Below are positions 24,989-33,842 of a stretch of DNA of 64,000 nt, in pieces. The notes under the pieces are model-generated. The model was given only the letters and a program-made list of their open reading frames with translations. It did not search any database and was not told the DNA's origin. Within the stretch, counting starts at the first letter, position 1. The number at the start of each line of letters is the position of its first letter. The translations under genes and the position numbers were made by a program. Source of the DNA: a bacterium (GTDB taxonomy: Bacteria > Actinomycetota > Acidimicrobiia > Acidimicrobiales > Bin134). The DNA lies in contig JAPOTT010000005.1 of the NCBI GenBank assembly GCA_026709025.1, forward strand, positions 58,321 through 122,320. The letters are read 5' to 3'.

Positions 24989-27639
24989 TGACCAACCCAA
25001 CCGACACTAGCCAAACAGCTGCTACAGATGCATCTACAACAGATGCATCTGATGTAGATGCACTTAGCAACGAAGCTGCCAAGCCCGCCGATGCGGTGCT
25101 GCAACCCGATTTAATTGCACGGGTTAGAGAACTAGCCCGCACACCGGTATTGCTGGTTGCTTGCGATTATGACGGCACCTTGGCACCAATAGTTGACAAT
25201 CCCGACGAGGCCCGGCCTATCCGCGAATCGGTGGCGGCTCTGCGTCAGTTAGCTTCTACCCCAGACACCCACGTAGCGATCATCTCAGGGCGAGCCCTGC
25301 GTGACTTGGCCGCACTCAGCCGTCTACCCGAAGAAATTCGCTTGGTTGGCAGTCATGGCACCGAGTTCCACTTTGAGTTCTCAGATCAGCTGTCACCAGA
25401 ACAACAAGAAAAACGCAATCAAATCATTCAAGAACTCAACGAACTAGCCCGACAAGACCATGGCTTCATCATCGAGCCCAAGCCCGCCGGAGCAGCCTTT
25501 CACTACCGCATGGCCGACCCCGCAATAGCAGCTTCCACCGTACAAACTCTGCTCAGCGGCTTAGCCAAACGCCCGGGAATCCACCTTACGGTGGGCAAGT
25601 TGGTTTTGGAGTTCTCGGTTCTAGACCTCAGCAAAGGAGATGCCTTAGAGCGCATCCGAACAGACGTGTCTGCCTCTGCGGTAATTTACGCTGGAGATGA
25701 TGCTACCGATGAAGATGCCTTTGCTCAGCTCAGAGGCCCAGATCTCAGCCTTAAGGTTGGCACTGGCATAACTCTGGCTACAGCTCGCGTGAGCGGGCCG
25801 CACGCAGCATCTCAGGTGTTGGCTCTTTTGGCCGAACGGCGCCGGGCCTGGTTGATGGGTGAACAAGCCCTGCCCATTGAGCGCCACAGCATGCTGAGCG
25901 ATCAGCGCACGGTAGCGCTTGTTACCCGAGATGCTTCCATTAACTGGATGTGTCACCCCCGCGCCGATTCACCAGCGGTGTTCGCTAGCTTGTTGGGCGG
26001 TGCCAGAGCGGGGCACTTTTCGGTCAGTCGCACCGATAACAGCCCTCCTTTGTCGCACCGTTATGTAGACAGCACCATGATTGCCGAAACCCGCTGGTCG
26101 GATGTAACGGTTGTGGACTACCTAGATTGCTCCGATGACCGCCCCCTCAAACCTGCGGGACGAACCAACCTAATCCGCACCTTAGAGGGCACCGGCACGG
26201 TACGCATTGAGTTTGCCCCGCGCTTGGATTTTGGTCGAGCCCCTACCGGCTTAGAACGCACCGATGTGGGCCTTGAGGTTAAAGGGGCAGCCGAAACCAT
26301 GATTTTGGTGTCGCCTGGCGTGAAGTGGGAGATCACCAACGATGGCCCCCACCAAACGGCAACATCTGAAGTAACGCTAGATGGCACGCCACTGTCGCTG
26401 ATCTTGCGCTTAGGTGTACACGGTCGCCCCCATCGCATGGCCCTAACAGAAGCCGAACGCCGTAACATCACCAACCTGCACTGGCGAAGCTGGGCCGAAA
26501 CGCTCACGCTGCCCCCAATCGCCGCAGAAGAGGTAGAACGCTCTGCGCTGGTGCTAAAGGCCCTTTGCTATCAACCCACAGGGGCAATTCTGGCAGCTGC
26601 CACAACCAGCCTGCCTGAAGTACTAGGCGGGGTTCGCAACTGGGATTACCGCTACTGCTGGCCCCGGGATGCGGCCATGTCTGCGGCTTCGCTTTTGGCG
26701 CTAGGCAGCACACAAGAAGCTAGCAGCCTACTGGACTGGTTATTAGACAGGGTAGAACATCTGCCAAGCCCTGAACAGCTAAGGCCGGTATACCCCCTAG
26801 TGGGCGATGAAGCTCTGCCCGAAGCAGTCTTGCCCGAACTCGCAGGCTACGCGGGAAGCCGACCGGTGCGTATCGGCAACGCAGCCGAACATCAGGTGCA
26901 ACTAGACGTGTTCGGCCCCATTGTGGATCTGGCATGGCAAATGTGCAAGGCCGAGCTAACCCTCACAGATAAGCATTGGTCATTAGTAAAGGCGGTGGTG
27001 GGCGCAGTTGCAGCCCGCTGGCATGAACCAGATCATGGCATCTGGGAAGAAAGGTGCCCACCGCGCCACCACGTGCATTCCAAGGTGATGTGTTGGATGG
27101 CAGTGGACAGGGCCACGATGATCGCCAAGAGGCTTGAGCCCGAACTAATACCCTACTGGAGTTGGCTACGCCACCTCATCGCTGCCGATGTGCTAGAACA
27201 CGGCTGGAACGAGCAGCTTAAAACGTTCACCACCGCTTATGGCTCTAGCGATGTGGATGCTGCTTTGTTGTGGGTAGGCTTGAGCGGGCTATTGCCGCCA
27301 GAAGATAGCCGCTTCGTATCCACCATCAAAGCCGTTGAAGATCAGCTTCGAGACGGGCCAACGGTGTATCGCTACCGTCACGATGATGGGCTTCCGGGCT
27401 TAGAAGGGGGGTTCTTGATCTGCGCTTCGTGGCTGATTGAAGCCTACGTGCTTATTGGTCAGCTAGACGACGCTCGTACGCTGTTCGACCGCTATTTGGG
27501 GCTAGGCGGGCCTACCGACTTGTTAGCTGAACAGTACGATCCAGCCACCGAACGGGCGCTGGGGAACTTCCCGCAGGCTTACTCCCATCTCGGGCTCATC
27601 AACAACGCCCTAGCCCTATCGGCAGCTAACGGTGACTAG
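24988..27639 (+). CDS. otsB: Trehalose-6-phosphate phosphatase fused to GH15 trehalase-like domain
   Basis: An 883-residue fusion. Residues about 40-270 form a HAD-family OtsB: 'ACDYDGTLAPI' (nucleophile Asp), 'IISGRALRDL', and 'YAGDDATDEDAF' with the metal Asp residues. Residues about 285-880 form a GH15 alpha/alpha-barrel: 'NWDYRYCWPRDAAM', 'IGNAAEHQVQLDVFG', 'WEERCPPRHHVHSKVMCW' with a candidate catalytic Glu, and 'LGNFPQAYSHLGLINNA'. This GH15 form resembles the actinobacterial trehalase and not starch glucoamylases. The ATG at 24988 overlaps the otsA stop. One chain may thus both make and hydrolyse trehalose; alternatively, GH15 acts on another alpha-glucan. There is no signal peptide, so it acts in the cytosol. 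Confidence 0.9.
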   Translation: MTNPTDTSQTAATDASTTDASDVDALSNEAAKPADAVLQPDLIARVRELARTPVLLVACDYDGTLAPIVDNPDEARPIRESVAALRQLASTPDTHVAIISGRALRDLAALSRLPEEIRLVGSHGTEFHFEFSDQLSPEQQEKRNQIIQELNELARQDHGFIIEPKPAGAAFHYRMADPAIAASTVQTLLSGLAKRPGIHLTVGKLVLEFSVLDLSKGDALERIRTDVSASAVIYAGDDATDEDAFAQLRGPDLSLKVGTGITLATARVSGPHAASQVLALLAERRRAWLMGEQALPIERHSMLSDQRTVALVTRDASINWMCHPRADSPAVFASLLGGARAGHFSVSRTDNSPPLSHRYVDSTMIAETRWSDVTVVDYLDCSDDRPLKPAGRTNLIRTLEGTGTVRIEFAPRLDFGRAPTGLERTDVGLEVKGAAETMILVSPGVKWEITNDGPHQTATSEVTLDGTPLSLILRLGVHGRPHRMALTEAERRNITNLHWRSWAETLTLPPIAAEEVERSALVLKALCYQPTGAILAAATTSLPEVLGGVRNWDYRYCWPRDAAMSAASLLALGSTQEASSLLDWLLDRVEHLPSPEQLRPVYPLVGDEALPEAVLPELAGYAGSRPVRIGNAAEHQVQLDVFGPIVDLAWQMCKAELTLTDKHWSLVKAVVGAVAARWHEPDHGIWEERCPPRHHVHSKVMCWMAVDRATMIAKRLEPELIPYWSWLRHLIAADVLEHGWNEQLKTFTTAYGSSDVDAALLWVGLSGLLPPEDSRFVSTIKAVEDQLRDGPTVYRYRHDDGLPGLEGGFLICASWLIEAYVLIGQLDDARTLFDRYLGLGGPTDLLAEQYDPATERALGNFPQAYSHLGLINNALALSAANGD

Positions 27640-27699
27640 CGGTCTATCCGTCTCATACGCATCCGATCTCAAAAGTCGGCCACAATTTAACCCTTGACC

Positions 27700-28875
27700 A
27701 TGAGAATCACTTGTCGGCTATTGGTTGCAATAGTCCTTTTGGCAGGTCTTTTGACAGGCTGTGGAAGTGGCAACTCCATAAGCCCATCCATAACCGGGCC
27801 TATCACACTCCCTGCGCTTAGCTCTGCTGTAGCAGCCACCGATCTTGCGCCCGCGCCCACGCCTACGCCTGAGCCAACCCCGGTAATACACACAGCACGC
27901 ACGCTTGAGACAAACCCCGCAGCACCCACCCCAAGCCCGTTTGACGTATTCCTACCAGCCGCCACACCTACACCGTTTACACCTATACCTGTAACCTCAC
28001 CTCCGTCGGTACCCACAGCGGCACCCACGCCAGTACCCACAGCGGTCGCACCAACCGCAGCGCTCACGCCAACAGCGCCCGAAACCAATTCCCAAACCGC
28101 GCCCGCGCCTGCACCAACCCCTGCCCCAACACCTGCACCAACCCCCACCGCAGAACCAGCCCGATTTGTTGCACCGGTCATGTTGTCGTATCAGGTGCTA
28201 GCCAACTACCCCCACAGCACTTCGGCATTCACCCAGGGGCTGTTGTGGCATAACGACAAGCTGTATGAAAGCACTGGTTTGTGGGAAAAATCAGAACTAC
28301 GAGTGGTTGACCTGTACAGCGGCTTTGCCACCCAACAACTCTCCGCTAACCCCGAATACTTTGGAGAGGGTTTAGCGCTAGTGGAAGATCACCTCATTTG
28401 GCTCACATGGCAGGCCGAAACCGCAACAATCCACCGAGTAGACACCTTAGAACAAACCGGTAGCTTCACCTACGGCGGCGAGGGTTGGGGGCTGTGCTAT
28501 GACGAAGAACGCCTAGTGATGAGCAACGGATCTAGCTGGCTCACATTTCGCGATGCCACTACTTTTGAGATATTGGGTGGGATTCAGGTAATCCGCGCAG
28601 ATGGCAGCATCGTAGAATCGCTCAACGAACTGGAATGTGTGGGCGACTATGTGTGGGCCAATGTGTGGCGCACCGACCAAATTGTTGTGATCAACCCCAG
28701 TACTGGCGATGTAATTGCAGAAGCTGATATGTCTGGGCTCATTGAGCCGCACCCATCGCGCCAAGACGGCAACAACGTGCTCAACGGTATTGCCTACCGA
28801 CCCGAAACAGGCACCTTCTTTATCACCGGCAAACGCTGGCCCACCCTCTTTGAAGTTCGCTTTTCTCAGCCTTAG
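27700..28875 (+). CDS. Glutaminyl-peptide cyclotransferase lipoprotein
   Basis: A 391-residue surface lipoprotein. The signal peptide ends in lipobox 'LLTGC' (Cys at about 23), followed by a very long Pro/Thr/Ala-rich linker (about 40-155). The C-terminal five-bladed propeller is of the plant/bacterial glutamine cyclotransferase family: 'AFTQGLLWHNDKLYESTG', 'GEGWGLCYDEERLVMSNGS', 'LNELECVGDYVWANVW', 'VLNGIAYRPETGTFFITGK'. It would form N-terminal pyroglutamate on exported peptides. The ATG at 27700 gives the cleaner signal; the track uses TTG 27694. The minus-strand Gly/Val-rich ORF here is a shadow of the linker. Confidence 0.92.
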   Translation: MRITCRLLVAIVLLAGLLTGCGSGNSISPSITGPITLPALSSAVAATDLAPAPTPTPEPTPVIHTARTLETNPAAPTPSPFDVFLPAATPTPFTPIPVTSPPSVPTAAPTPVPTAVAPTAALTPTAPETNSQTAPAPAPTPAPTPAPTPTAEPARFVAPVMLSYQVLANYPHSTSAFTQGLLWHNDKLYESTGLWEKSELRVVDLYSGFATQQLSANPEYFGEGLALVEDHLIWLTWQAETATIHRVDTLEQTGSFTYGGEGWGLCYDEERLVMSNGSSWLTFRDATTFEILGGIQVIRADGSIVESLNELECVGDYVWANVWRTDQIVVINPSTGDVIAEADMSGLIEPHPSRQDGNNVLNGIAYRPETGTFFITGKRWPTLFEVRFSQP

Positions 28876-29040
28876 GTGAGCGTGTAAGAGGCGTGTCGCA
28901 AAACACAAACTGCCCCCGAAATGCGAAACCAACCTCGTTCATGGCATCCTTAAGGCGTGACTTGTTTAATCGCACATTTTGCATGCTGTTTCAACGCTGC
29001 CCACACACAACCCGCCCAGACAAGCTCGTAGGCTCGTAAT

Positions 29041-29520
29041 ATGACCTTCAAAAAAGGCGACAAGGTGGTCTATCCGCACCATGGCGCAGCAACCATCATC
29101 AAAAAAGAGAAAAAAGAAGCCTTCGGAGAAAAAATCGACTACCTCGTACTAAAGATGGCGCACGGCGAGATGATGCTCTCGGTTCCGGTAGACAAAGCTG
29201 AAGAAGTTGGGATGCGCTGGCCAATCGCCAACGAGGATGTAGAAGACCTATTTGACGTGCTACGCAAGCGAGATGTGCGCGAGCCATCCAACTGGAGTCG
29301 CCGCTTTAAGAACCATCAAGAAAAACTCAAGTCGGGCGATGTTTATCAGGTAGCTGAGGTGGTGCGTAACTTGGCACTTCGGGAACACAACAAGGGGCTT
29401 TCCGCAGGCGAAAAAAGCCTCTTCAACAAAGCTCGCAACGTGCTGGTGTCGGAGTTGAGCTACTCCCTAGACGAATCTGAAGACAAGGTGCGAGACCGTC
29501 TAGAAGAAGCATTATCGTAG
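29041..29520 (+). CDS. carD: CarD-family RNA-polymerase-binding regulator
   Basis: A 159-residue CarD. The N-terminal Tudor-like RNAP-interaction domain is 'FKKGDKVVYPHHGAATII' through 'LSVPVD'. The helical DNA-binding domain carries the 'NWSRRFKNH' segment, whose Trp wedges into the upstream edge of the -10 bubble. The closing 'LSAGEKSLFNKARNVLVSELS' is conserved in actinobacteria. It stabilises the open complex, notably at rRNA promoters. The Shine-Dalgarno is poor, and a TAGGCT six bases before the ATG allows a leaderless message, though no clear -35 is seen. Confidence 0.93.
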   Translation: MTFKKGDKVVYPHHGAATIIKKEKKEAFGEKIDYLVLKMAHGEMMLSVPVDKAEEVGMRWPIANEDVEDLFDVLRKRDVREPSNWSRRFKNHQEKLKSGDVYQVAEVVRNLALREHNKGLSAGEKSLFNKARNVLVSELSYSLDESEDKVRDRLEEALS

Positions 29521-29576
29521 CGCCAACATTCGCCTCAGCCACTACACTAAGCATCTAGGCACTAAGAATCTAGCAA

Positions 29577-29651
29577 CGGGCTGTAGCGCAGTTTGGTCAG
29601 CGCACCTGCTTTGGGAGCAGGGGGTCGCCGGTTCAAATCCGGCCAGCCCGA
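29577..29651 (+). tRNA. tRNA-Pro(TGG)
   Basis: Acceptor CGGGCTG pairs with CAGCCCG, discriminator A. The D-arm is GCGC...GCGC. The anticodon arm CCTGC-TTTGGGA-GCAGG gives anticodon TGG. The T-arm is GCCGG-TTCAAAT-CCGGC. CCA is not encoded. Confidence 0.95.
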
Positions 29652-29703
29652 CACCACCAGTCAAGTTCACCGATAAAGTTCACTGGCCTTTGCGCTTTAG
29701 ACG

Positions 29704-30054
29704 CTAGGGGCAGTACACGTTGGCATAGCTCTGCAACTGCTGGCGTGCTTGAGTTACGGCCTCTTCTAGGTCGAAAGCACGACTAAACAACTCCTGCAAA
29801 TCTTGTATCTCCTCAATCTCCCTAGAAGCATTGGCGATTGTGGTTACCACCTCCCTGATATCGGGCGGAGCCGCATCTTGCAAAGCATCTAGCTGGGCCA
29901 AATCGCCAGCATTCTGAGCTAGGTGAGCACCTACACCAGCCTCGTTCAACCTACAAAAGGCCACAATATCGCCGTTGTCCTCACCAGCACAGGCCACTAA
30001 GCCCAACAAAAGACCTAGCCCAATCGCAACCAAACCACCTAACCGCATACCCAA
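29704..30054 (-). CDS. Small hypothetical lipoprotein
   Basis: A 116-residue protein with a lipoprotein signal (lipobox 'LVAC', Cys at about 22). The mature part is acidic and mostly helical ('REIEEIQDLQELFSRAFDLEEAVTQARQQL'), with two further cysteines, one near the C-terminus ('NVYCP'). It is anchored on the outer face of the membrane and the function is unknown. It is downstream of glnB on the same strand, with a gap of about 90 bp. Confidence 0.65.
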   Translation of the reverse strand: MGMRLGGLVAIGLGLLLGLVACAGEDNGDIVAFCRLNEAGVGAHLAQNAGDLAQLDALQDAAPPDIREVVTTIANASREIEEIQDLQELFSRAFDLEEAVTQARQQLQSYANVYCP

Positions 30055-30141
30055 CCAAGTTGCCAGAGAACTACAACGTCTGCAACCTGTGGTAGCGACT
30101 TTTTGGGTGTTAGCTAAAGGGCTAGACCAACAATGTGAGCT

Positions 30142-30609
<468 letters not shown>

Positions 30610-30683
30610 TCAATACAAAAACAGTAAGACATTAGAAATATGCAAGAAAAATAGCCTCATCAACTAATTATTGTACTTTATGC

Positions 30684-30697
30684 ATCAATACATTGAT
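30684..30697. promoter_or_regulatory. Palindrome before the GntR gene, likely autoregulatory operator
   Basis: ATCAAT-AC-ATTGAT is a perfect 6-2-6 palindrome 11 bases before the regulator's ATG. It is flanked by TTGTA and TACAA, which add a wider dyad. GntR-family repressors usually bind such sites and control themselves. Confidence 0.65.
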
Positions 30698-30708
30698 ACA
30701 ATCCAAGC

Positions 30709-31122
30709 ATGCGTATCTGGATCGACAAAACCACCAAAGTGCCCCCCTTTGAGCAGCTTCGAGCGCAGCTACGGCTTATGGTATCTTCAGGGCAGCTCAA
30801 GCCCCGAGAGCGCCTCCCACCAATCCGTCTGTTGGCTGAGGAGTTGGGCTTAGCTTCGGGAACGGTGGCACGAGCGTACCGAGAGTTGGAATGGGAAGGA
30901 ATCTTCGAAGGGCGCGGACGCGCTGGCACCTTCGTAGTGAAAGAACCCCCCGTAGCCTTCTCAGTGGTAGAGCGGCAACTAGCCGAAGCAGCCGAAGCCT
31001 TTGCTTGTGAAGCTCAACGCCTCGGCAGCGATCAACAAGCCGCCATCAATGCCCTAAAAGCAGCCTTTGCCAACCTAGTTTCCCCCACCGAGAACAACCT
31101 ACCTACCCCTACCAACGCTTAG
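30709..31122 (+). CDS. GntR-family regulator, YtrA-type
   Basis: A 137-residue regulator. The N-terminal winged helix matches GntR: 'PPFEQLRAQLRLMVSSGQLKPRERLPPIRLLAEELGLASGTVARAYRELEWEGIFEGRGRAGTFV' in outline. The short helical C-terminal tail (about 60 residues) places it in the YtrA subgroup, which controls ABC transporters in many Gram-positives. No transporter is adjacent, so the target may be elsewhere. A palindrome in its leader suggests autoregulation. Confidence 0.88.
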   Translation: MRIWIDKTTKVPPFEQLRAQLRLMVSSGQLKPRERLPPIRLLAEELGLASGTVARAYRELEWEGIFEGRGRAGTFVVKEPPVAFSVVERQLAEAAEAFACEAQRLGSDQQAAINALKAAFANLVSPTENNLPTPTNA

Positions 31123-31153
31123 TTCGCATGGGGCACCTGCACCCACAAAGGGA

Positions 31154-31810
31154 CTAAAAGAAGCCGCGCCCTTGTACTGCGGCGCTTGCTAGCCATACCT
31201 CCACGTCGTGGATGGCTTGACTCATGGCTTGGCCTATGAGATCTAGCTTGCGTACTTGTTCAATGCGAGGGGCTGCTTGATCTCGCTCCCGTTTGGTTAA
31301 GATCTCATCAAAAATGCCACAAGCATGAGCCAAACAGATGATCACCACATCGCGCGGGCTGGGGACTTCATTGCTGAACAACACTCCCATAATGCGTAAC
31401 TTCACTTCCCGCTGTGACTCTCCATCAATCACGGGGTAACGGCGCGAGCGGAATACCCACAACAACCGATCATCTTGACGCTCTAAGATGCCCCGCTCTA
31501 CCAGCCTTTCTAGCACCTCATCACGAAGTGCTGGGGCACTCCGAGAAACCTGCTCCACCCAGTAACGAGCATCTTGCTCATCTTCTGCAACAATCTTGGC
31601 CAAGGTGGGATCTAACAAAGGATCACCCACAGGGCTCGCGTCCACCACCATCAGGCGCTCTAGATCGGTGTCGATGCGGTTCTCCATGGCAAGTTCCATC
31701 AGCACCGCGCCAGCTATGGCTCTGTCCATCGCCGATTGGGGAATGTTGGTGAACTTGCCGCTGTCGTCACGCAACATCAACAACACAATCTCTTCTGCAA
31801 ACCGCAACAT
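31154..31810 (-). CDS. GPP34 (GOLPH3/VPS74-like) family protein
   Basis: A 218-residue protein matching the GPP34 domain: 'FAEEIVLLMLRDDSGKF', 'AIAGAVLMELAMENRI', 'LLERLVERGILERQDDRLLWVFRSRRYPV' and 'VVIICLAHACGIFDEIL'. In eukaryotes, GOLPH3 binds phosphatidylinositol-4-phosphate on Golgi membranes. Actinobacterial members are common but their role is unclear. The track start at 31873 is rejected: the ATG at 31810 opens with 'MLRFAEEI' and has GAAAGGTG about seven bases upstream. Confidence 0.85.
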   Translation of the reverse strand: MLRFAEEIVLLMLRDDSGKFTNIPQSAMDRAIAGAVLMELAMENRIDTDLERLMVVDASPVGDPLLDPTLAKIVAEDEQDARYWVEQVSRSAPALRDEVLERLVERGILERQDDRLLWVFRSRRYPVIDGESQREVKLRIMGVLFSNEVPSPRDVVIICLAHACGIFDEILTKRERDQAAPRIEQVRKLDLIGQAMSQAIHDVEVWLASAAVQGRGFF

Positions 31811-32035
31811 CCAAAGCACCTTTCTTTGCTGCGCCCAGCGCATACCCCCGCAGCCCCTGTAGCCTGCGAGCACTTGTAACCCCGCACATTACACCAAACA
31901 GAGATCAATACCTAAAGAACGCTCTCCTCAAAGCCAAACAGCGCTCACTCACTTAGGCACAATCCAACATATAGGCCAGTTCACGTGAGAATATTTACAA
32001 CCACCGCTTTCAAATATCATGATAATTTAAAGTAG

Positions 32036-33190
32036 ATGTTTAAACGATCACTCACATTACCCGAGTCCGGCAAAGAGACGTTCTTTCTTTGGGGGCCGCG
32101 ACAAGCAGGCAAGAGCACCCTGCTCAAACTCCTATATCCCAATGGCGTATGGGTAGACCTACTGAAAGCAGATGACTTCCGTCGCTATGTTGCCCGCCCC
32201 GAGTTGCTGCGCGAAGAGCTTGAGGCATCAGGCCCCGACCCAACACGTCAGGTAGTGATTGACGAGATTCAGAAAGTTCCCGCCCTATTAGACGAGGTTC
32301 ATTGGTTGATCGAAAATCGCGGGTTAAGCTTTGCGCTTTGCGGCTCTAGCGCAAGAAAAGTGCGACGAGGAGCAGCCAACCTGCTCGGCGGGCGTGCTAT
32401 CCGCTATGAAATGCGCGGGCTTACCTCTGGCGAAATCGGAGATGCCTTCGACCTCGACCAAATGCTCCAACATGGTTACTTACCCAGAATCTATGAATCT
32501 ACCCAACCACGAAAACTGCTTGATTCCTACATCGCCGACTATCTCCGAGAAGAAGTGGCCGCTGAGGGCCTAGTTAGAAACCTACCCACATTCTCTCACT
32601 TCCTCGACGCTGCTGCGCTAAGCGATGGTGATCCGGTTAATTTCTCCAACATCGCTCGAGAGTGCGGAGTGTCAAACCCAACTGTAAAAGCCTATTTCGG
32701 TATCATGGAAGACACGCTGATTGCCCGATGGCTTCCACGTTGGCAGCGCCGCGCCAAACGTCGCCTCGCTGGTGGGCCCAAGTTTTATTTCGAGGATGTG
32801 GGGGTGGTAAACCGTCTAGCCCGACGAGGGGAGTTAGAGCGTGGTTCCAACGGATACGGGAAAGCTTTTGAGAATTGGGTATTCCACGAACTCTCAGCTT
32901 TTATTGCCTACTGCGACCTAGACGAGCAGCTCACCTACTGGCGGCTTCCCAGTGGAATCGAAGTAGACTTTATCATCGGGCACATGAGGGTAGCCCTTGA
33001 AGCTAAAGCCACCGCCAACGTCACGCCCAAGCACCTAAAGGGCCTTCGCGCTCTAGCCCAAGAACACCCTACTATCCGCAAAATGGTGGTATGCCTTGAA
33101 CCCCGGCCAAGGCGAACCGAAGATGGAATTGATATCCTGCCAGCCACCAACTTCGCCCACCGACTCTGGCACAACGACCTCTGGACATAG
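32036..33190 (+). CDS. AAA-type ATPase with DUF4143 nuclease-like domain
   Basis: A 384-residue protein of the AAA_14-DUF4143 family. The Walker A motif is 'GPRQAGKSTLL' and Walker B is 'VVIDEIQKVP'. The second half has a winged-helix segment ('FSNIARECGVSNPTVKAYFGIME') and the DUF4143 core 'GKAFENWVFHEL' with 'VDFII' and 'ALEAKAT', a PD-(D/E)xK-like pattern. The family is widespread and horizontally mobile; its function is unknown. It stands alone in an AT-rich leader, with a GATAAT 9 bases before the ATG and no Shine-Dalgarno. Confidence 0.87.
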   Translation: MFKRSLTLPESGKETFFLWGPRQAGKSTLLKLLYPNGVWVDLLKADDFRRYVARPELLREELEASGPDPTRQVVIDEIQKVPALLDEVHWLIENRGLSFALCGSSARKVRRGAANLLGGRAIRYEMRGLTSGEIGDAFDLDQMLQHGYLPRIYESTQPRKLLDSYIADYLREEVAAEGLVRNLPTFSHFLDAAALSDGDPVNFSNIARECGVSNPTVKAYFGIMEDTLIARWLPRWQRRAKRRLAGGPKFYFEDVGVVNRLARRGELERGSNGYGKAFENWVFHELSAFIAYCDLDEQLTYWRLPSGIEVDFIIGHMRVALEAKATANVTPKHLKGLRALAQEHPTIRKMVVCLEPRPRRTEDGIDILPATNFAHRLWHNDLWT

Positions 33191-33199
33191 TTGCCTCGC

Positions 33200-33218
33200 G
33201 CTAGATAAAGTATCTAGC
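33200..33218 (+). terminator. Hairpin after the AAA/DUF4143 gene
   Basis: GCTAGATA-AAG-TATCTAGC forms a perfect 8-bp stem with a 3-base loop, ten bases after the stop codon. No T-tract follows, so the terminator reading rests on shape and place. Confidence 0.5.
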
Positions 33219-33284
33219 TGACCGCTACCGTTCAGTCACAACAGACTAGTTAGAGCAACCGAAAGGGAAGCAAGGAGTTAAGCG

Positions 33285-33563
33285 ATGGCAGTATTCGCTA
33301 TCCACATCACAGACGATCCCACCAACAGTGCAAAAAGCAAACTGGAGAAGCACTATCAAGAGCCCCTGCATTACCAGATAGCAGAAAATAGCTACTTGAT
33401 TCGCAGCAACTCCATCGCCCAAACCCTCGCTGAGACAATCGGTATTGATGGATCTGCTGGAGAAACAGGCCCCAAAGGAGTGGTATTCAAGCTCAACGCG
33501 GCCTACGCGGGCTTCAACGACCGCTCCATCTGGGAATGGCTTAGCGAAGCCGAAAATCAATAG
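33285..33563 (+). CDS. Small hypothetical protein
   Basis: A 92-residue soluble protein with no recognised family. AAGGAG lies eight bases before ATG, so translation is likely. The N-terminal half looks beta-strand rich ('AVFAIHITDD', 'HYQIAENSYLIRS'), and the C-terminal half ends in 'FNDRSIWEWLSEAENQ'. It is followed four bases later by a small membrane protein gene, which suggests a two-gene unit. Confidence 0.6.
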   Translation: MAVFAIHITDDPTNSAKSKLEKHYQEPLHYQIAENSYLIRSNSIAQTLAETIGIDGSAGETGPKGVVFKLNAAYAGFNDRSIWEWLSEAENQ

Positions 33564-33567
33564 TTAC

Positions 33568-33783
33568 ATGATATCAGCATCACAACCCCCTCAATCCTCC
33601 ACACCTGCTCCTGCGGCATCACCAGCTCAGTTCAACCTCACCCAAGACGACCGCATCAACCTAGAACATCGCCTAACCAAACTTGAAACCACAATCAGCA
33701 ACATGAAGTGGGCCATTGGCATCATAATTCCCATTATCTCTGTCTGCGCGACCTTGATAGCTCAACTGGTTGTGGGTGGCTAG
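33568..33783 (+). CDS. Small single-span membrane protein
   Basis: A 71-residue product. A Pro/Ser/Ala-rich start is followed by a short coiled-coil-like helix ('RINLEHRLTKLETTISN') and one C-terminal membrane span ('WAIGIIIPIISVCATLIAQLVV'). The track ORF begins at 33445 inside the previous gene. The ATG at 33568, four bases after that gene's stop, is preferred. The family is unknown. The domain order resembles membrane anchors of two-component small modules, but that is only a likeness. Confidence 0.5.
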   Translation: MISASQPPQSSTPAPAASPAQFNLTQDDRINLEHRLTKLETTISNMKWAIGIIIPIISVCATLIAQLVVGG

Positions 33784-33842
33784 GCGGCAGTTTGTATTGT
33801 CGACTAGCCACCTTTACAGGGTTAATTAGGGGTTGTAGTTAG

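Noticed and set aside
27687-28181. 164-aa Gly/Val-rich ORF on the minus strand ('VGVGAGVGAGVGAG')
   Set aside because: It is the antisense of the Pro/Thr/Ala linker of the glutaminyl cyclase gene; the pattern is a codon artefact.
33445-33567. Upstream extension of the small membrane protein ORF
   Set aside because: It overlaps the preceding gene in another frame; the ATG at 33568 right after that gene's stop is better.
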